A stretch of 64,000 nucleotides of DNA from Nocardia fusca NBRC 14340 (GTDB lineage Bacteria > Actinomycetota > Actinomycetes > Mycobacteriales > Mycobacteriaceae), in assembly GCF_001618425.1 (NCBI RefSeq), contig NZ_BDCU01000022.1, positions 1-64,000 on the forward strand, written 5' to 3'. The notes under the pieces are model-generated. The model saw only the letters and a list, made by a program, of their open reading frames with translations. It did not search any database and had not been told where the DNA came from. Within the stretch, counting starts at the first letter, position 1; each line of letters begins with the position of its first letter. Below, one piece after another: positions 39,085-47,618 of this stretch. The position numbers were made by a program, and so were the translations under genes.

Positions 39085-39273
39085 CTACTGGTTGTCTGGA
39101 CGCTGGAGGACTTGGGCCTGAAGGCGGTCGCGGAGGTCGGATTCCTCGGGCGTGAGCGGGTCGCCGGGGCGGCGGATGCGGGCCGGATCGCCATGCCATT
39201 GTGGACCCGCGAAACGCCACCATCGGTTTGTCCGCGAGCATCTGGGCGGGAGGTACGAGGCCGCGAATGCCAC
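39085..39273 (-). pseudogene. Probable frameshifted gene remnant
   Basis: The frame ending at 39085 reads HGDPARIRRPGDPLTPEESD and a helical RDRLQAQVLQRPDNQ tail, with protein-like composition. Just upstream the sensible frame is a different one (IRGLVPPAQMLADKPMVAFR). The switch of coding character suggests a decayed gene with a frameshift near 39190. No function can be named. Confidence 0.3.
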
Positions 39274-39299
39274 CTCAGCGACCTAGGGTTATCGTCCAG

Positions 39300-40748
39300 C
39301 TATTTAACTGGCGTGTAATGGGCCATCCACGTGTCGGTAAGTGTGGCACGACTATCGGGCCACCTTGTATACCTCATTACCACCCCACTGGACCGAACAA
39401 CGCTTCCTTCTTGAAGAAGTTCCTGCCAAAAACTCAGTTGAACCCCACCCGGCAGCGATATTGACATGGTCGTCTTGAAATAGGACGCCAAATCGAATCC
39501 AGAAAAATCCGGAAGATTAAGCTCTCTTACATACTGGATGGCGTTGATCTCGGCGGCCACCCTAGCCTGTTCGGCCTGTTCGAATTCAGGATCGAAAACC
39601 GGGGAATACCCGCCGCCCTTGAATCCGACCATGCTGCCAGCGGTCGATACTGCTGACCGGCGTTGAAGACGATCAGCAAGGGCAATTGTCTCCGGATGAA
39701 ACTTCAGAATGCCCCCGCCATTGAGATCCAGCAAGGGGTTTGGAACGAACTCGGGCTCTCCAAAGACATTCTTCTTTCGCGGTACCATAACACTGGATTT
39801 CTCTAACTGCATACCAGTGTGCGAAGCTACCAAAATTTCCATTACGCGGCCGTCGTCTGCATAGTGCTTCTCTCGGATATCAATATCGAATCCATCTTGC
39901 CAGGGAGTTCCGGTAGGTCGGATCCAGAGAACCACATTCGGTCTCGCTGACGATGAGGATGGGTAATCGGCCCAGCTCCCGCTCATCTGTTTAGGATCGA
40001 TCGAATCGAGTTCGAGATGGCGCTTGTCGACCTTCGGCGTACTACCAAAGGGCGGGTAGGGGACGGTGCGCACGACTTCGTAGCGGACACGCCCTGAGAA
40101 AGTTCCACAACTGGTTCCTGGCCTTAACCCAGATTGAGGAAACGACAGTGAGTACTTCTCACTGTAGAAATAGCCTTGAGGCGTAGGGGCGGTCGCGTTG
40201 TACGGGAGCTTGTCCAACGAGTCGGGAGAGATGCTCACATCCTCGTCATATACGAGACCCACACAATTCGGCGGATCCTTGAATATATCTTCGACGACCT
40301 TGTCCAGCCCAAAACCGGTAAGACCGAAGAATACGGCTAGGGCAATTTCCGCCCCTTTAGTTGCGCCATGAACAAGTGCTCCCGCGGCGACCTCGGCTCC
40401 GATTATTGTCAGCTGGGCAACCAGTCGCTCAACCTCTTTGTCTTCCAAGTTTCGAACATTGTTGAGAAGTACCCTCACCCGAAGGTCGCCGTCTTGCTCC
40501 GGAACAGGCACATCGAAGTTCCAAGGTGATCCATCCCCAGTTGTACGCGATCGGATGTCTATAGTCTGACCTGGACCACAGTATCCAATGTCGCCTGATT
40601 TTGAAGCTAGGATAATTCGTTCGTAACCCTCAGGTCCTATTACAATATGTTCTATATTCACTGTCATGAGAAGGCGGTCCCAATAGGGTCGCTGCATTCC
40701 ACAGGACGCGACGTTGACGGATTCGATTGCGAAGCTGTAGTTCGACAC
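39300..40748 (-). CDS. Unknown 482-residue protein of an AT-richer cassette
   Basis: The base composition is visibly less GC-rich than all neighbours and codon third positions are mixed, which marks recent acquisition. The N-terminal ~95 residues read as alternating beta strands (ERIILASKSGDIGYCGPG). Residues ~105-150 hold the only hydrophobic stretch (GAEIALAVFFGLTGFGLDKV), possibly a membrane-active segment. The remainder is beta-rich with a late helix (EFEQAEQARVAAEINAIQYV). No family recognised. GTG at 40748 is preferred because GGGAGG lies just upstream; GTG at 40760 is the alternative. It is preceded by a 40-residue gene. Confidence 0.75.
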   Translation of the reverse strand: MSNYSFAIESVNVASCGMQRPYWDRLLMTVNIEHIVIGPEGYERIILASKSGDIGYCGPGQTIDIRSRTTGDGSPWNFDVPVPEQDGDLRVRVLLNNVRNLEDKEVERLVAQLTIIGAEVAAGALVHGATKGAEIALAVFFGLTGFGLDKVVEDIFKDPPNCVGLVYDEDVSISPDSLDKLPYNATAPTPQGYFYSEKYSLSFPQSGLRPGTSCGTFSGRVRYEVVRTVPYPPFGSTPKVDKRHLELDSIDPKQMSGSWADYPSSSSARPNVVLWIRPTGTPWQDGFDIDIREKHYADDGRVMEILVASHTGMQLEKSSVMVPRKKNVFGEPEFVPNPLLDLNGGGILKFHPETIALADRLQRRSAVSTAGSMVGFKGGGYSPVFDPEFEQAEQARVAAEINAIQYVRELNLPDFSGFDLASYFKTTMSISLPGGVQLSFWQELLQEGSVVRSSGVVMRYTRWPDSRATLTDTWMAHYTPVK

Positions 40749-40772
40749 AGATCCTCCCACGGGTTTCGCTCT

Positions 40773-40895
40773 TCATGGCTCTACCTCGGTTTGCTGTGAT
40801 TCGCGCTCCGGCCGGTGCGGCATAGCGACCATTGGTGCAGCTGCCAACCAGCGGTTTGACATCTGCGTGACCGGTTCCCACTTGAATGCCGACAT
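40773..40895 (-). CDS. Small 40-residue protein upstream of the unknown 482-residue gene
   Basis: ATG at 40895 has GAGGAGG four bases upstream, one of the best ribosome binding sites in the window. The product starts MSAFKWEPVTQMSNRWLAAA and ends in a charged tail. The stop is 24 bp before the next gene's start, so the two are cotranscribed. It could be a partner (immunity, chaperone or leader peptide) of the larger protein; that is inference. The frame is open upstream too. Confidence 0.5.
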   Translation of the reverse strand: MSAFKWEPVTQMSNRWLAAAPMVAMPHRPERESQQTEVEP

Positions 40896-41021
40896 CGAGC
40901 CTCCTCGGAGGAACTGAATACCTTGCAGCTCGCCAGTGACAGCAGATAGACAAGACCGTTCGGTTCCAGTCTGATCATCCTCGCATGCAGGGACGGTGTC
41001 ACGGGTGATTTGCGTACCTAA

Positions 41022-41255
41022 CAGCAATTCAGCGGCAACCGTCGCCGCCAAGTCTCGGGCGACAGCGCCGCCACTGTGAACTGGTCTGTCCGGCTCGATC
41101 CGGCCGACGCCGAGAGCTGGGACGATCTCCTGCACGCTCTCCGTCGCGAGACCGGCCGGCGCACGCTCACCAAAGCCACGCTCTTCCGGGCCCTGATCGA
41201 CACTGCCGAGGACGCCGCCGCGCGGCGCCGGCTTATCGAGATCCTCACCGCCTGA
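41022..41255 (+). pseudogene. 5'-truncated plasmid-type helical protein
   Basis: The frame opens after a stop at 41019 and reads RRRQVSGDSAATVNWSVRLD, then DAESWDDLLHALRRETGRR, TLTKATLFRALIDTA and ends ARRRLIEILTA. Codon use is fully host-like, while the sequence to the left is AT-richer. No good start exists before the first residues, apart from an internal GTG at 41076 that would leave a 59-residue protein. It looks like the 3' part of a ribbon-helix-helix or partition-accessory gene cut at about 41020 by the neighbouring cassette. Confidence 0.5.
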
Positions 41256-41346
41256 GTACTGCCGCGCGGGCTCCGCCCGCTTGCCACCGGAGGCGCTGTT
41301 CCCGGTACGCCGTCGATAGTCGGTGTCACCGGTCATGATGGTGCGT

Positions 41347-41616
41347 ATGGACCGCACACAGCCGTTCCGGTTCGGGCCCGGCTCCTACCCGTGCCAGAAT
41401 CCGCGGTGCCACATCGCCTACCACCCGATCCCGACGTGCCCCTACCAGCTGCCCGAGCCGTCCCGTCCGGTCAACCCGCGCGCCCTCGATGGCCGGCGCC
41501 GGATAGAGCAGTTGGAACGGGAAGGGCGTCTGCCGCATGTGGAGCCGTTCCCGATGTGGTGGATCTACCTGATACCACCGGCGCTCGTGGTCCTGCTCCT
41601 GCTCATGCTGTTCTGA
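41347..41616 (+). CDS. Small single-pass membrane protein
   Basis: About 89 residues. An N-terminal CQNPRCHIAYHPIPTCPY cluster (three Cys, two His) could bind zinc; a C-terminal helix (MWWIYLIPPALVVLLLLMLF) should anchor it with the cysteines in the cytoplasm. Several start codons compete (41323, 41335, 41338, 41347). Unknown function. Confidence 0.6.
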   Translation: MDRTQPFRFGPGSYPCQNPRCHIAYHPIPTCPYQLPEPSRPVNPRALDGRRRIEQLEREGRLPHVEPFPMWWIYLIPPALVVLLLLMLF

Positions 41617-41626
41617 CCCGCTCCGC

Positions 41627-41953
41627 TCAGGGCTTCCGGTCCTCGTTCTGGGTCAGCGCGTGGGCGGGGCACCACTGGCGGGTTTCGACGTAGCCGCCGC
41701 GGTTGCCGGTCGGGATGGCCATATGCACGTATCCGATCCACCCGCCGGTCACGGACCTGGCCCAGGCATAGAGCAGGCCGGGCACGGTGGCGGTGGTGTC
41801 CAGGCCGGCGGTCTTGGTGCGCATCGAGATGGCGTCGCGGCGGAAACCTGGCTCGGGTGCGAGGACGACGTTCAGATCCACCAGGACCGGGGTCGGCGGG
41901 TCCAGGACACGCCGCAGGGGCGCGGAGAACTCGTCGTTCCAGGATTCGAACAT
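41627..41953 (-). CDS. Hypothetical accessory protein
   Basis: 108 residues, starting MFESWNDEFSAPLRRVLDPP, with a strand-rich centre and WIGYVHMAIPTGNRGGY near the end. Divergent from the gene at 41976 with 22 bp between them. No family recognised; codon use is host-like, so it is probably real. Confidence 0.6.
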   Translation of the reverse strand: MFESWNDEFSAPLRRVLDPPTPVLVDLNVVLAPEPGFRRDAISMRTKTAGLDTTATVPGLLYAWARSVTGGWIGYVHMAIPTGNRGGYVETRQWCPAHALTQNEDRKP

Positions 41954-41962
41954 ACTTGCGAG

Positions 41963-41968
41963 TAAACT
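41963..41968 (+). promoter_or_regulatory. -10 element, leaderless start
   Basis: TAAACT, seven bases before the GTG at 41976. Confidence 0.45.
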
Positions 41969-41975
41969 CCTGTCC

Positions 41976-42155
41976 GTGATCGAAGTCGGCGACCAGGTCC
42001 GTATCGGTGAGTCCGGTGCGTTGATCTTCGTGGTGCACGAGGTCGATCCCGACGAGGGCCGGGCGGTTATCGAGTCGGTAGACGACTCCGCCGCTGGTCG
42101 GTACCCCTTTTCCATGCCGCTGGGCGCCCTGGTCCGGGTGGACTCCACCGGCTGA
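41976..42155 (+). CDS. Small 59-residue accessory protein
   Basis: VIEVGDQVRIGESGALIFVV then HEVDPDEGRAVIESVDDS: a compact beta-rich, acidic protein resembling an SH3-like or KOW-like barrel by pattern only. A leaderless promoter supports the GTG. Function unknown. Confidence 0.6.
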   Translation: MIEVGDQVRIGESGALIFVVHEVDPDEGRAVIESVDDSAAGRYPFSMPLGALVRVDSTG

Positions 42156-42231
42156 CGGCGTCTCTACGACTGGCCGGTGTCGGAGGGGCGTGCGATCCTC
42201 ACGGCGTAGCTGACCTGGCCGGAGGAGAGAG

Positions 42232-42417
42232 ATGGCCGAAACCGAGGAACGGCCCACCGTGAAGCTGGTCGCGGTCTGCCGCCGTTGTCATGGCTGGCTG
42301 TTGTCGCCGCGCTCAATCGCCGAAGGGATCGGGCCGACCTGCGCGGTCCGTGAGCGGGCCGAGCAGCGGGCGGCTGCGGCTCCGCCGCCGCTGGCTTTGT
42401 TCGACGTCGCGGCGTGA
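42232..42417 (+). CDS. DUF6011-like zinc-binding small protein
   Basis: 61 residues with CRRCHGWLLSPRSIAEGIGP followed by TC, the C-x2-C...GIGPxC pattern of small phage and plasmid zinc proteins (DUF6011-like). GGAGGAGAGAG precedes the ATG. Such proteins commonly ride on actinobacterial phages and plasmids. It is convergent with the relaxase gene. Confidence 0.75.
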   Translation: MAETEERPTVKLVAVCRRCHGWLLSPRSIAEGIGPTCAVRERAEQRAAAAPPPLALFDVAA

Positions 42418-42481
42418 GACCCTCCGGGGTTCACCGGTAGCGCTGCTGGGCTGAATGACTGGACCTGTATCCGGCTGGGTG

Positions 42482-45400
42482 TCACAGGCCGTATCCGTGG
42501 CTGCGGCTGGGCCCGGAATTGGGGGACGGGCCGCTGCGGTGCATCCGTATATCGACGGCCCGGCCGGCCTGGGCGCGGGCCGACCCGCCGAACATGTCAT
42601 CGATATCCCAGTAGGGGTGGGGTTCGGACGCTTCGGGTGGGTGTGAGAGCGCGTCGCGGAACGCGACATGCCAGGCCTCGGGGTCGTGCGCGTCTTCGTG
42701 GGTGCTGCCGGGGGCGTCGTCGCGGAGGGCCTCTTCCATGCGGCGCTGCGGTTCGGGCATGTCGATGCGGCGTTGTTTCTCGTCGAGCATCTGTTGCATG
42801 CGGGCGCGGAGCTGCTGGTCGGCCTGTTCGTGGTGGGCTACCCGCTGTTTCTCGCTGGCTACTCTCTCCAGGCGCGAGGCCCGTTCAGTCTCGTAGTTCT
42901 CGATGAACGTCTGGGCTTTGGTGAGTCTGGTATCCCAGTTGTAGGAGGCGCCCGCGGTCTTCTCGGCCTTGGTCTTTGCTTTGCGTGCTGCGTCTTTGGC
43001 CTTCTCGAATCCGGCCTGGGTTTTTTCGTAGCGGGCCAGGCTTTCGTCGTGCGCGGCCTGGCGGTCGGCTTTGAGCCACCACTGCCAGCGCTTGACCTCA
43101 CCGAGCAGTTCTCGGGCTGTCCACCACTGTCGGTGGTCGGCTTGTGCGACCTGCTCCCACTTCTCCCGGGTGCTTTCGGCTTTGCGGGCGGCGGTGATGT
43201 CTGCGATTTTCGCTTTCTCGCGGTCATGGATCTTGTCGAGGTCGCCGACGGAGGTCTGGGCGGAGGCGAGGTCTTTGTTGGCCCGCCACCGATCCCGGTT
43301 GCTCTTGCGCCACTTCTCGTAGAGCTGGAGCCCCTTGATGCCGAGCAGGAACTCGGGGGTGGCGCGCAGCGGGTCGGCCTGGAGATACCGGCGGAGATGT
43401 TCTCGGTCACCGGGTTCGCCGCGGGTGTCGGTGAGCCGCCAGTGCAGGGCGGCCGCCGGCTGTTCGTAGGGCAACGGTCGCAGGGCGGCCGCGGCCCGGA
43501 CGTCGGTGGCGGTGTCGTGGCCGGTGTCCTGGGCTTGGGACAGCTCGGCGGCCAGCACCGGCCAGTACGGGTCGCCGAGTAGGCGTTCGTCGACCTCACG
43601 CGCCAGCGGCGCCCACCGGCGGGTGTGGGTGTCGAGGCTGCCGATCTTCTCGGCGACCGTGGTGTCGAGGCGTTGCTGGGCGGTGCGTTCGGCGGTGGGG
43701 TAGCAGGGCGGTCCGGTGGGGCGGCGGTCGCTGTCGGGTACGGCGTGGGCGTAACGCCAGATGGCCAGTTCGGCGAGCAGGTCGGGCCCGACTCCACCGA
43801 TCGCGGCCGCCCACGTCGGCGCGCTGTCCGGGGTCCAGGCGCGGGCGGCGCGGTCGATGTCCTTGACCGCGTGCGCGATCGTGAACCACTGGCCTTGCAG
43901 GTATTCGCCGTAGGTCGGTTCGGTGCGCAGCTGGTCCGGGAGTGCGGGCAGCCAGTCGATCGGTCCGCCGCCGGTGGGCCGGCCGATCCGCCAGTCCAGC
44001 ACGGCGGCTTTGTCGTCGGCGGTGTCGAGCTCGCGAGCGTTGACGGCGGTGGTGAGTTCAGCGATCGGGTCGCGGCCGTCCAGGGCGACCAGGTGCAGGG
44101 TTTGGCGCAACACCGGCCAGGCTTCTTCGTCGGTGATCCCGGGCACCAGCCGTTCGGCGGCCGCGGTGAGCCGGGCGCGGCGCTCATCGCCCAGGACCGC
44201 AACAGCGGTGAGGCCGAGGGCATCGAGGTAGGCGTCGACCGCATGCGCGAACTGCCGGCGTGGGTCACTCGCTTCGCGGGCAGTGGTGGTCGCCGAGGTT
44301 TGTGTGCCGTCGCGAGACAGGATCTCGGTCATCAGGTCCAGCGCGGTCGGCGGATGCAGGGCCCGCCAGGCGTGGGCGTTGTCGAGGTCGTCGACGGGCT
44401 CGGCGGTCGCCAGGTACAGGTGGGAGCCGTTGCGGGCCCGGGTGGCCAGCACGTAGAGCTGGGCGCGGGATTCCCGGCCGGTGAGTACTCCGTGGCAGGT
44501 GTCGACGGTGAGGCCTTGGGCGGTGTCGATGGTGGTGGCGTAGCCGAGGTCGACGTGTTCGGCGACGTAGTCGGCGGGCAGGGTGACGTGTTTCCCGGAT
44601 CCCAGGTGGGCGGCGGTGATCCGGCCGTCGTTGTGGACGGTGCGGACCTGCCAGCGGTAGCCGTTGCGGACGTGGTCGGTGCGCGAGATCCACAGCGAGT
44701 AGTTGTTGCGGCGGGTGGTGATGATGTCGCCGGCCGAGGCGGCCAGGCCGTCACCGAGCCGGACTTCGGGCCCGGCCGGTCCGCCGGTTCGGGTGAGTCG
44801 TTCGTCGCGGGCCAGGGCGTTGAGCTGGCCGACCAGGTCGCGGGTCGGGGCGAGCAGGATGCTGTCGCGACCTTGGGCGGTATCGGCGCGCCAGCCCCGC
44901 CAGGCCGAGGAGACGGCGTCGCCGAGGGCGCCGACATGGATCCGGTTGTGGTCGGCGTAGTAGGCGATAGCGGCCGGATCGCCCTCGCGCAGCGCGAGGC
45001 TGGCAGCCTGCTCACCGGGATCGGAAAAGCGCACGACACGGGTGAGGGTGGGGGCCCCGGCGTGGTGGACGATATCGCGGATCACGCCGCCGGCGGCCAC
45101 CGACGCCAGCTGCCGATCATCGCCGACCGCGCGGATACTGGCACCACGTTCCAGCAGCCACGACACTGCCGAGTCCAGGGCCAGGGTGGGGGTTTTCGCG
45201 GCCTCGTCGAGGACCACCATCGTGTCGGGCCCGATCGAGCGCACCCACTCGGGCAGTTCGGATTCGGCCCGGTCGGTGCGGGTGAGGGTGAGCAGCATAT
45301 CGACGGTGGCGCAGTGGTGGCCGAGCTCGTCTTGCAGGTTCGCCGCGGCCGCGCCGGTCGGGGCCAGACCGACCACAGTGCCTCCGTCGCCGGTCCAGGC

Positions 45401-47254
45401 CCGGGCCAGGGTGGCGACCGCAGTGGTTTTACCGGTACCGGCGGGCGCGATCGCGACCTGCAGCCGAGCCCCGGATCCGGCGAGCTCGCGGACCATGGCC
45501 TGTTGTTCGGGGTTGAGTTCGGCGCCGTCGTGGTTGGCCGCGAACTCCACCAGGGCGGCATCTACTGCGGTCGTAGGGAGGGTGCGGCCGCCGGTGCGCA
45601 GGCTCGCCGCGATCAACCTTTGTTCCGCGGCGACGATTGCGGGGCTGGTGAAGAGCTGGGCCTTGGTTGTGGTGTAAACGGAGGTGCCGTCGCTGCGGGC
45701 CAGTACCCCGGGCGCGGTCTCCGGGTCCGGGGTGCCGCGCGGGATCGACAGCGGCGGCGCGAGCGCGGCCGCCAGGACCGCATCGACGGTGGTGGCCCAC
45801 TCGTCCGGATCGACCAGACCTCGGAGCTGGCGTTCGGTCTCCGCACGTACGTGGTTGAGTTCCCAGGTCGCCCGGGTTTCGGCAACTACCGCCACGACCT
45901 GGGCGGCGACTGCGCCCGGGTCCACGGGATCGCGGTCGGGTGCCGGGCGATTCAGCGCCTCGGCCAGCATCGTCTGGACCGTCTCGGGGCCCAGGACCTG
46001 GGCGGCGTCGGCACGCCACTGCTGGCGCTCCTCGGCGCGGGTGCGGGCTTCGGGCTTGTGACCTCGGGTTTTCAACGTGGCCTCTTGGGCCAGGTCGTAG
46101 AGATTGTCCGGGGTGGGCTCGCGGCCGTGATCGGCGATGAACTGCGCGGTGCGGCGGGTGAGTTCGGCGTCGATCGCCGCTGACCGTTTCGACCATTCCT
46201 CGGTCAGTCGCAGGTCCACACCCTCGACTTCGCGGACCGGGCGTTTCCCTCGGCGGGCGGTGCGTTCGGTGAACTGCATCCCGAGCCGAATCTCGAGATG
46301 GTGTTCGAGTCGCGTGTTGTACATCTCGGAGGCGGCGACCTTGAACCGGTACATCGCGCGGCCGTCGATGCACCCCCATTGCCCGTCGAAGCGTTTGACC
46401 AGGTTCGAGATGACGACGTGGGTGTGCAGCAGTGGGTCGCCGGCGCGGGAGGAGCGGTGGTCGAACAGGGTGGCCATCAGCCCGAGCACTTCGACCTGGC
46501 GCACGCTGTGGCGACCCACCCGGGTCCGCAGCACATCACGCTCGATGAAGGCGATCACGTCACGGATCGCGGCGTGGTGGGCGGCCTCGATCTCGGCGGC
46601 GACCTCGCGGGATGCCAGCGCCCACACCGCTGCCACGCTTTTCACCGGCGTGAATGTGAGGTCGAACCCGGACACCGTTTTGCGTGAGGGCCGCGAAGCA
46701 CGCGCTACCCAGCCCGACAGTTCCTGCGCGTTCAGTGGCGCCCGACCGGTTTCCACGGTGAACATCTCCACGGCGACCTCGGTGGCGATCCTGGCCCGCT
46801 GCACCGCCGGGACCGGGGCGTACTCGACTCGGCCCTGCTCGGCGTTGTAGGCGGCGTAAGCGCGGGTGCACTCCTGGCGGTAGGAGTAGTCGGCCTCGGT
46901 GTGGACGCTGAACGGCCGGCCCAACCGGGCCATCCGGATCGCTGAGAGCTTCGCCGCCCTGTACGAGATGCCCTCGGCCATCAGCGCTTCGATCTGGGCG
47001 GCGATCACCGCGTCGGCGTTCGGGTGCAGGCCGTGCCCGAACAGGGCCCGCATCTGCGATTCGGTCACCCGCTCGCCCTCGGCGATACCGACCTCGCTCA
47101 AGCCCGATCCGATCCAGCGGCCGGGAGCCTCACCGCGCTCGCTGTAATAGCTCGAAAGATCCTGTGTTGCGCCGCGATCGTCGATGTCGTTGGTCGCGAT
47201 GTTGCGAAGGTAATAGCGGAACCCGTCTCCGGTACCGAGTTTCGCTAACGACAT
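42482..47254 (-). CDS. MobF-family conjugative relaxase-helicase (TraA/TrwC-like)
   Basis: A 1590-residue transfer initiator that nicks oriT and unwinds the transferred strand. Catalytic tyrosines are YY14-15 and YY36-37; the metal-binding three-His motif is H266, H277, H279 (LLHTHVV). A RecD-like helicase follows, with Walker A in APAGTGKTT near 603-611 and VVLDEAAK as Walker B. A Lys/Glu/Ala-rich coiled coil lies near residues 1380-1540. The ATG at 47254 is chosen because the relaxase motifs start at once; the open frame upstream is pyrimidine-rich non-coding DNA. No coupling protein gene is seen nearby. Confidence 0.93.
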   Translation of the reverse strand: MSLAKLGTGDGFRYYLRNIATNDIDDRGATQDLSSYYSERGEAPGRWIGSGLSEVGIAEGERVTESQMRALFGHGLHPNADAVIAAQIEALMAEGISYRAAKLSAIRMARLGRPFSVHTEADYSYRQECTRAYAAYNAEQGRVEYAPVPAVQRARIATEVAVEMFTVETGRAPLNAQELSGWVARASRPSRKTVSGFDLTFTPVKSVAAVWALASREVAAEIEAAHHAAIRDVIAFIERDVLRTRVGRHSVRQVEVLGLMATLFDHRSSRAGDPLLHTHVVISNLVKRFDGQWGCIDGRAMYRFKVAASEMYNTRLEHHLEIRLGMQFTERTARRGKRPVREVEGVDLRLTEEWSKRSAAIDAELTRRTAQFIADHGREPTPDNLYDLAQEATLKTRGHKPEARTRAEERQQWRADAAQVLGPETVQTMLAEALNRPAPDRDPVDPGAVAAQVVAVVAETRATWELNHVRAETERQLRGLVDPDEWATTVDAVLAAALAPPLSIPRGTPDPETAPGVLARSDGTSVYTTTKAQLFTSPAIVAAEQRLIAASLRTGGRTLPTTAVDAALVEFAANHDGAELNPEQQAMVRELAGSGARLQVAIAPAGTGKTTAVATLARAWTGDGGTVVGLAPTGAAAANLQDELGHHCATVDMLLTLTRTDRAESELPEWVRSIGPDTMVVLDEAAKTPTLALDSAVSWLLERGASIRAVGDDRQLASVAAGGVIRDIVHHAGAPTLTRVVRFSDPGEQAASLALREGDPAAIAYYADHNRIHVGALGDAVSSAWRGWRADTAQGRDSILLAPTRDLVGQLNALARDERLTRTGGPAGPEVRLGDGLAASAGDIITTRRNNYSLWISRTDHVRNGYRWQVRTVHNDGRITAAHLGSGKHVTLPADYVAEHVDLGYATTIDTAQGLTVDTCHGVLTGRESRAQLYVLATRARNGSHLYLATAEPVDDLDNAHAWRALHPPTALDLMTEILSRDGTQTSATTTAREASDPRRQFAHAVDAYLDALGLTAVAVLGDERRARLTAAAERLVPGITDEEAWPVLRQTLHLVALDGRDPIAELTTAVNARELDTADDKAAVLDWRIGRPTGGGPIDWLPALPDQLRTEPTYGEYLQGQWFTIAHAVKDIDRAARAWTPDSAPTWAAAIGGVGPDLLAELAIWRYAHAVPDSDRRPTGPPCYPTAERTAQQRLDTTVAEKIGSLDTHTRRWAPLAREVDERLLGDPYWPVLAAELSQAQDTGHDTATDVRAAAALRPLPYEQPAAALHWRLTDTRGEPGDREHLRRYLQADPLRATPEFLLGIKGLQLYEKWRKSNRDRWRANKDLASAQTSVGDLDKIHDREKAKIADITAARKAESTREKWEQVAQADHRQWWTARELLGEVKRWQWWLKADRQAAHDESLARYEKTQAGFEKAKDAARKAKTKAEKTAGASYNWDTRLTKAQTFIENYETERASRLERVASEKQRVAHHEQADQQLRARMQQMLDEKQRRIDMPEPQRRMEEALRDDAPGSTHEDAHDPEAWHVAFRDALSHPPEASEPHPYWDIDDMFGGSARAQAGRAVDIRMHRSGPSPNSGPSRSHGYGL

Positions 47255-47307
47255 CACTTCACCGAAAGTACGCCCGAAATCGGAGGTTTCGCCGTGATCT
47301 TTTCGTG

Positions 47308-47329
47308 ACCTGGGAGCACCAGGTGTGCT
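47308..47329. other. oriT-like hairpins upstream of the relaxase
   Basis: Two overlapping inverted repeats: ACCTGG/CCAGGT with a five-base loop, and AGCAC/GTGCT with a five-base loop. They lie 54-75 bp upstream of the relaxase start, where MobF oriT hairpins are usually found. The nic site itself cannot be assigned. Confidence 0.45.
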
Positions 47330-47334
47330 GGAAA

Positions 47335-47475
47335 AGTTATAGAGAGGATGAATTAGAGGAGGTAGGTGGCTGTGAGAGAGGTTGATGGGAGGGAGATTTG
47401 AAGTGAGGGGAAGGGCAGGGAAAGGAAAAGGATGGCATACAGGAAGTGTGGAATTAGGGATAGGTGAGAGGTAGC
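47335..47475. other. Strand-asymmetric purine-rich tract
   Basis: About 140 bp with a strong excess of A and G on the plus strand (GAGGAGG, GGGAGGGAG and GGGAAAGGAAAAGG runs), unlike anything else in the window. No gene fits. Next to the relaxase it could be part of oriT, a single-strand initiation site or a replication remnant. Confidence 0.6.
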
Positions 47476-47618
47476 TCCCTCCTCCCCGGACCCACCGATA
47501 TTGCCGGCCTCGGCTTTTCGGCGGCAAGGGCCGCAGGCCCGCGGCAGTACCTCCCCCACCGAGCCGGGCCGGGAGCGGAGGCGCGGCACCTGTCGGTGGG
47601 CCGATGCACCATCGAGGG

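Noticed and set aside
40773-41357. 194-residue minus-strand gene
   Set aside because: Its upstream part is antisense to the truncated plasmid-type gene; only the last 40 residues have their own strong ribosome binding site.
43625-46183. 852-residue plus-strand open frame
   Set aside because: Antisense to the relaxase-helicase, whose motifs are unmistakable; Gly/Val/Arg-rich with no domain.
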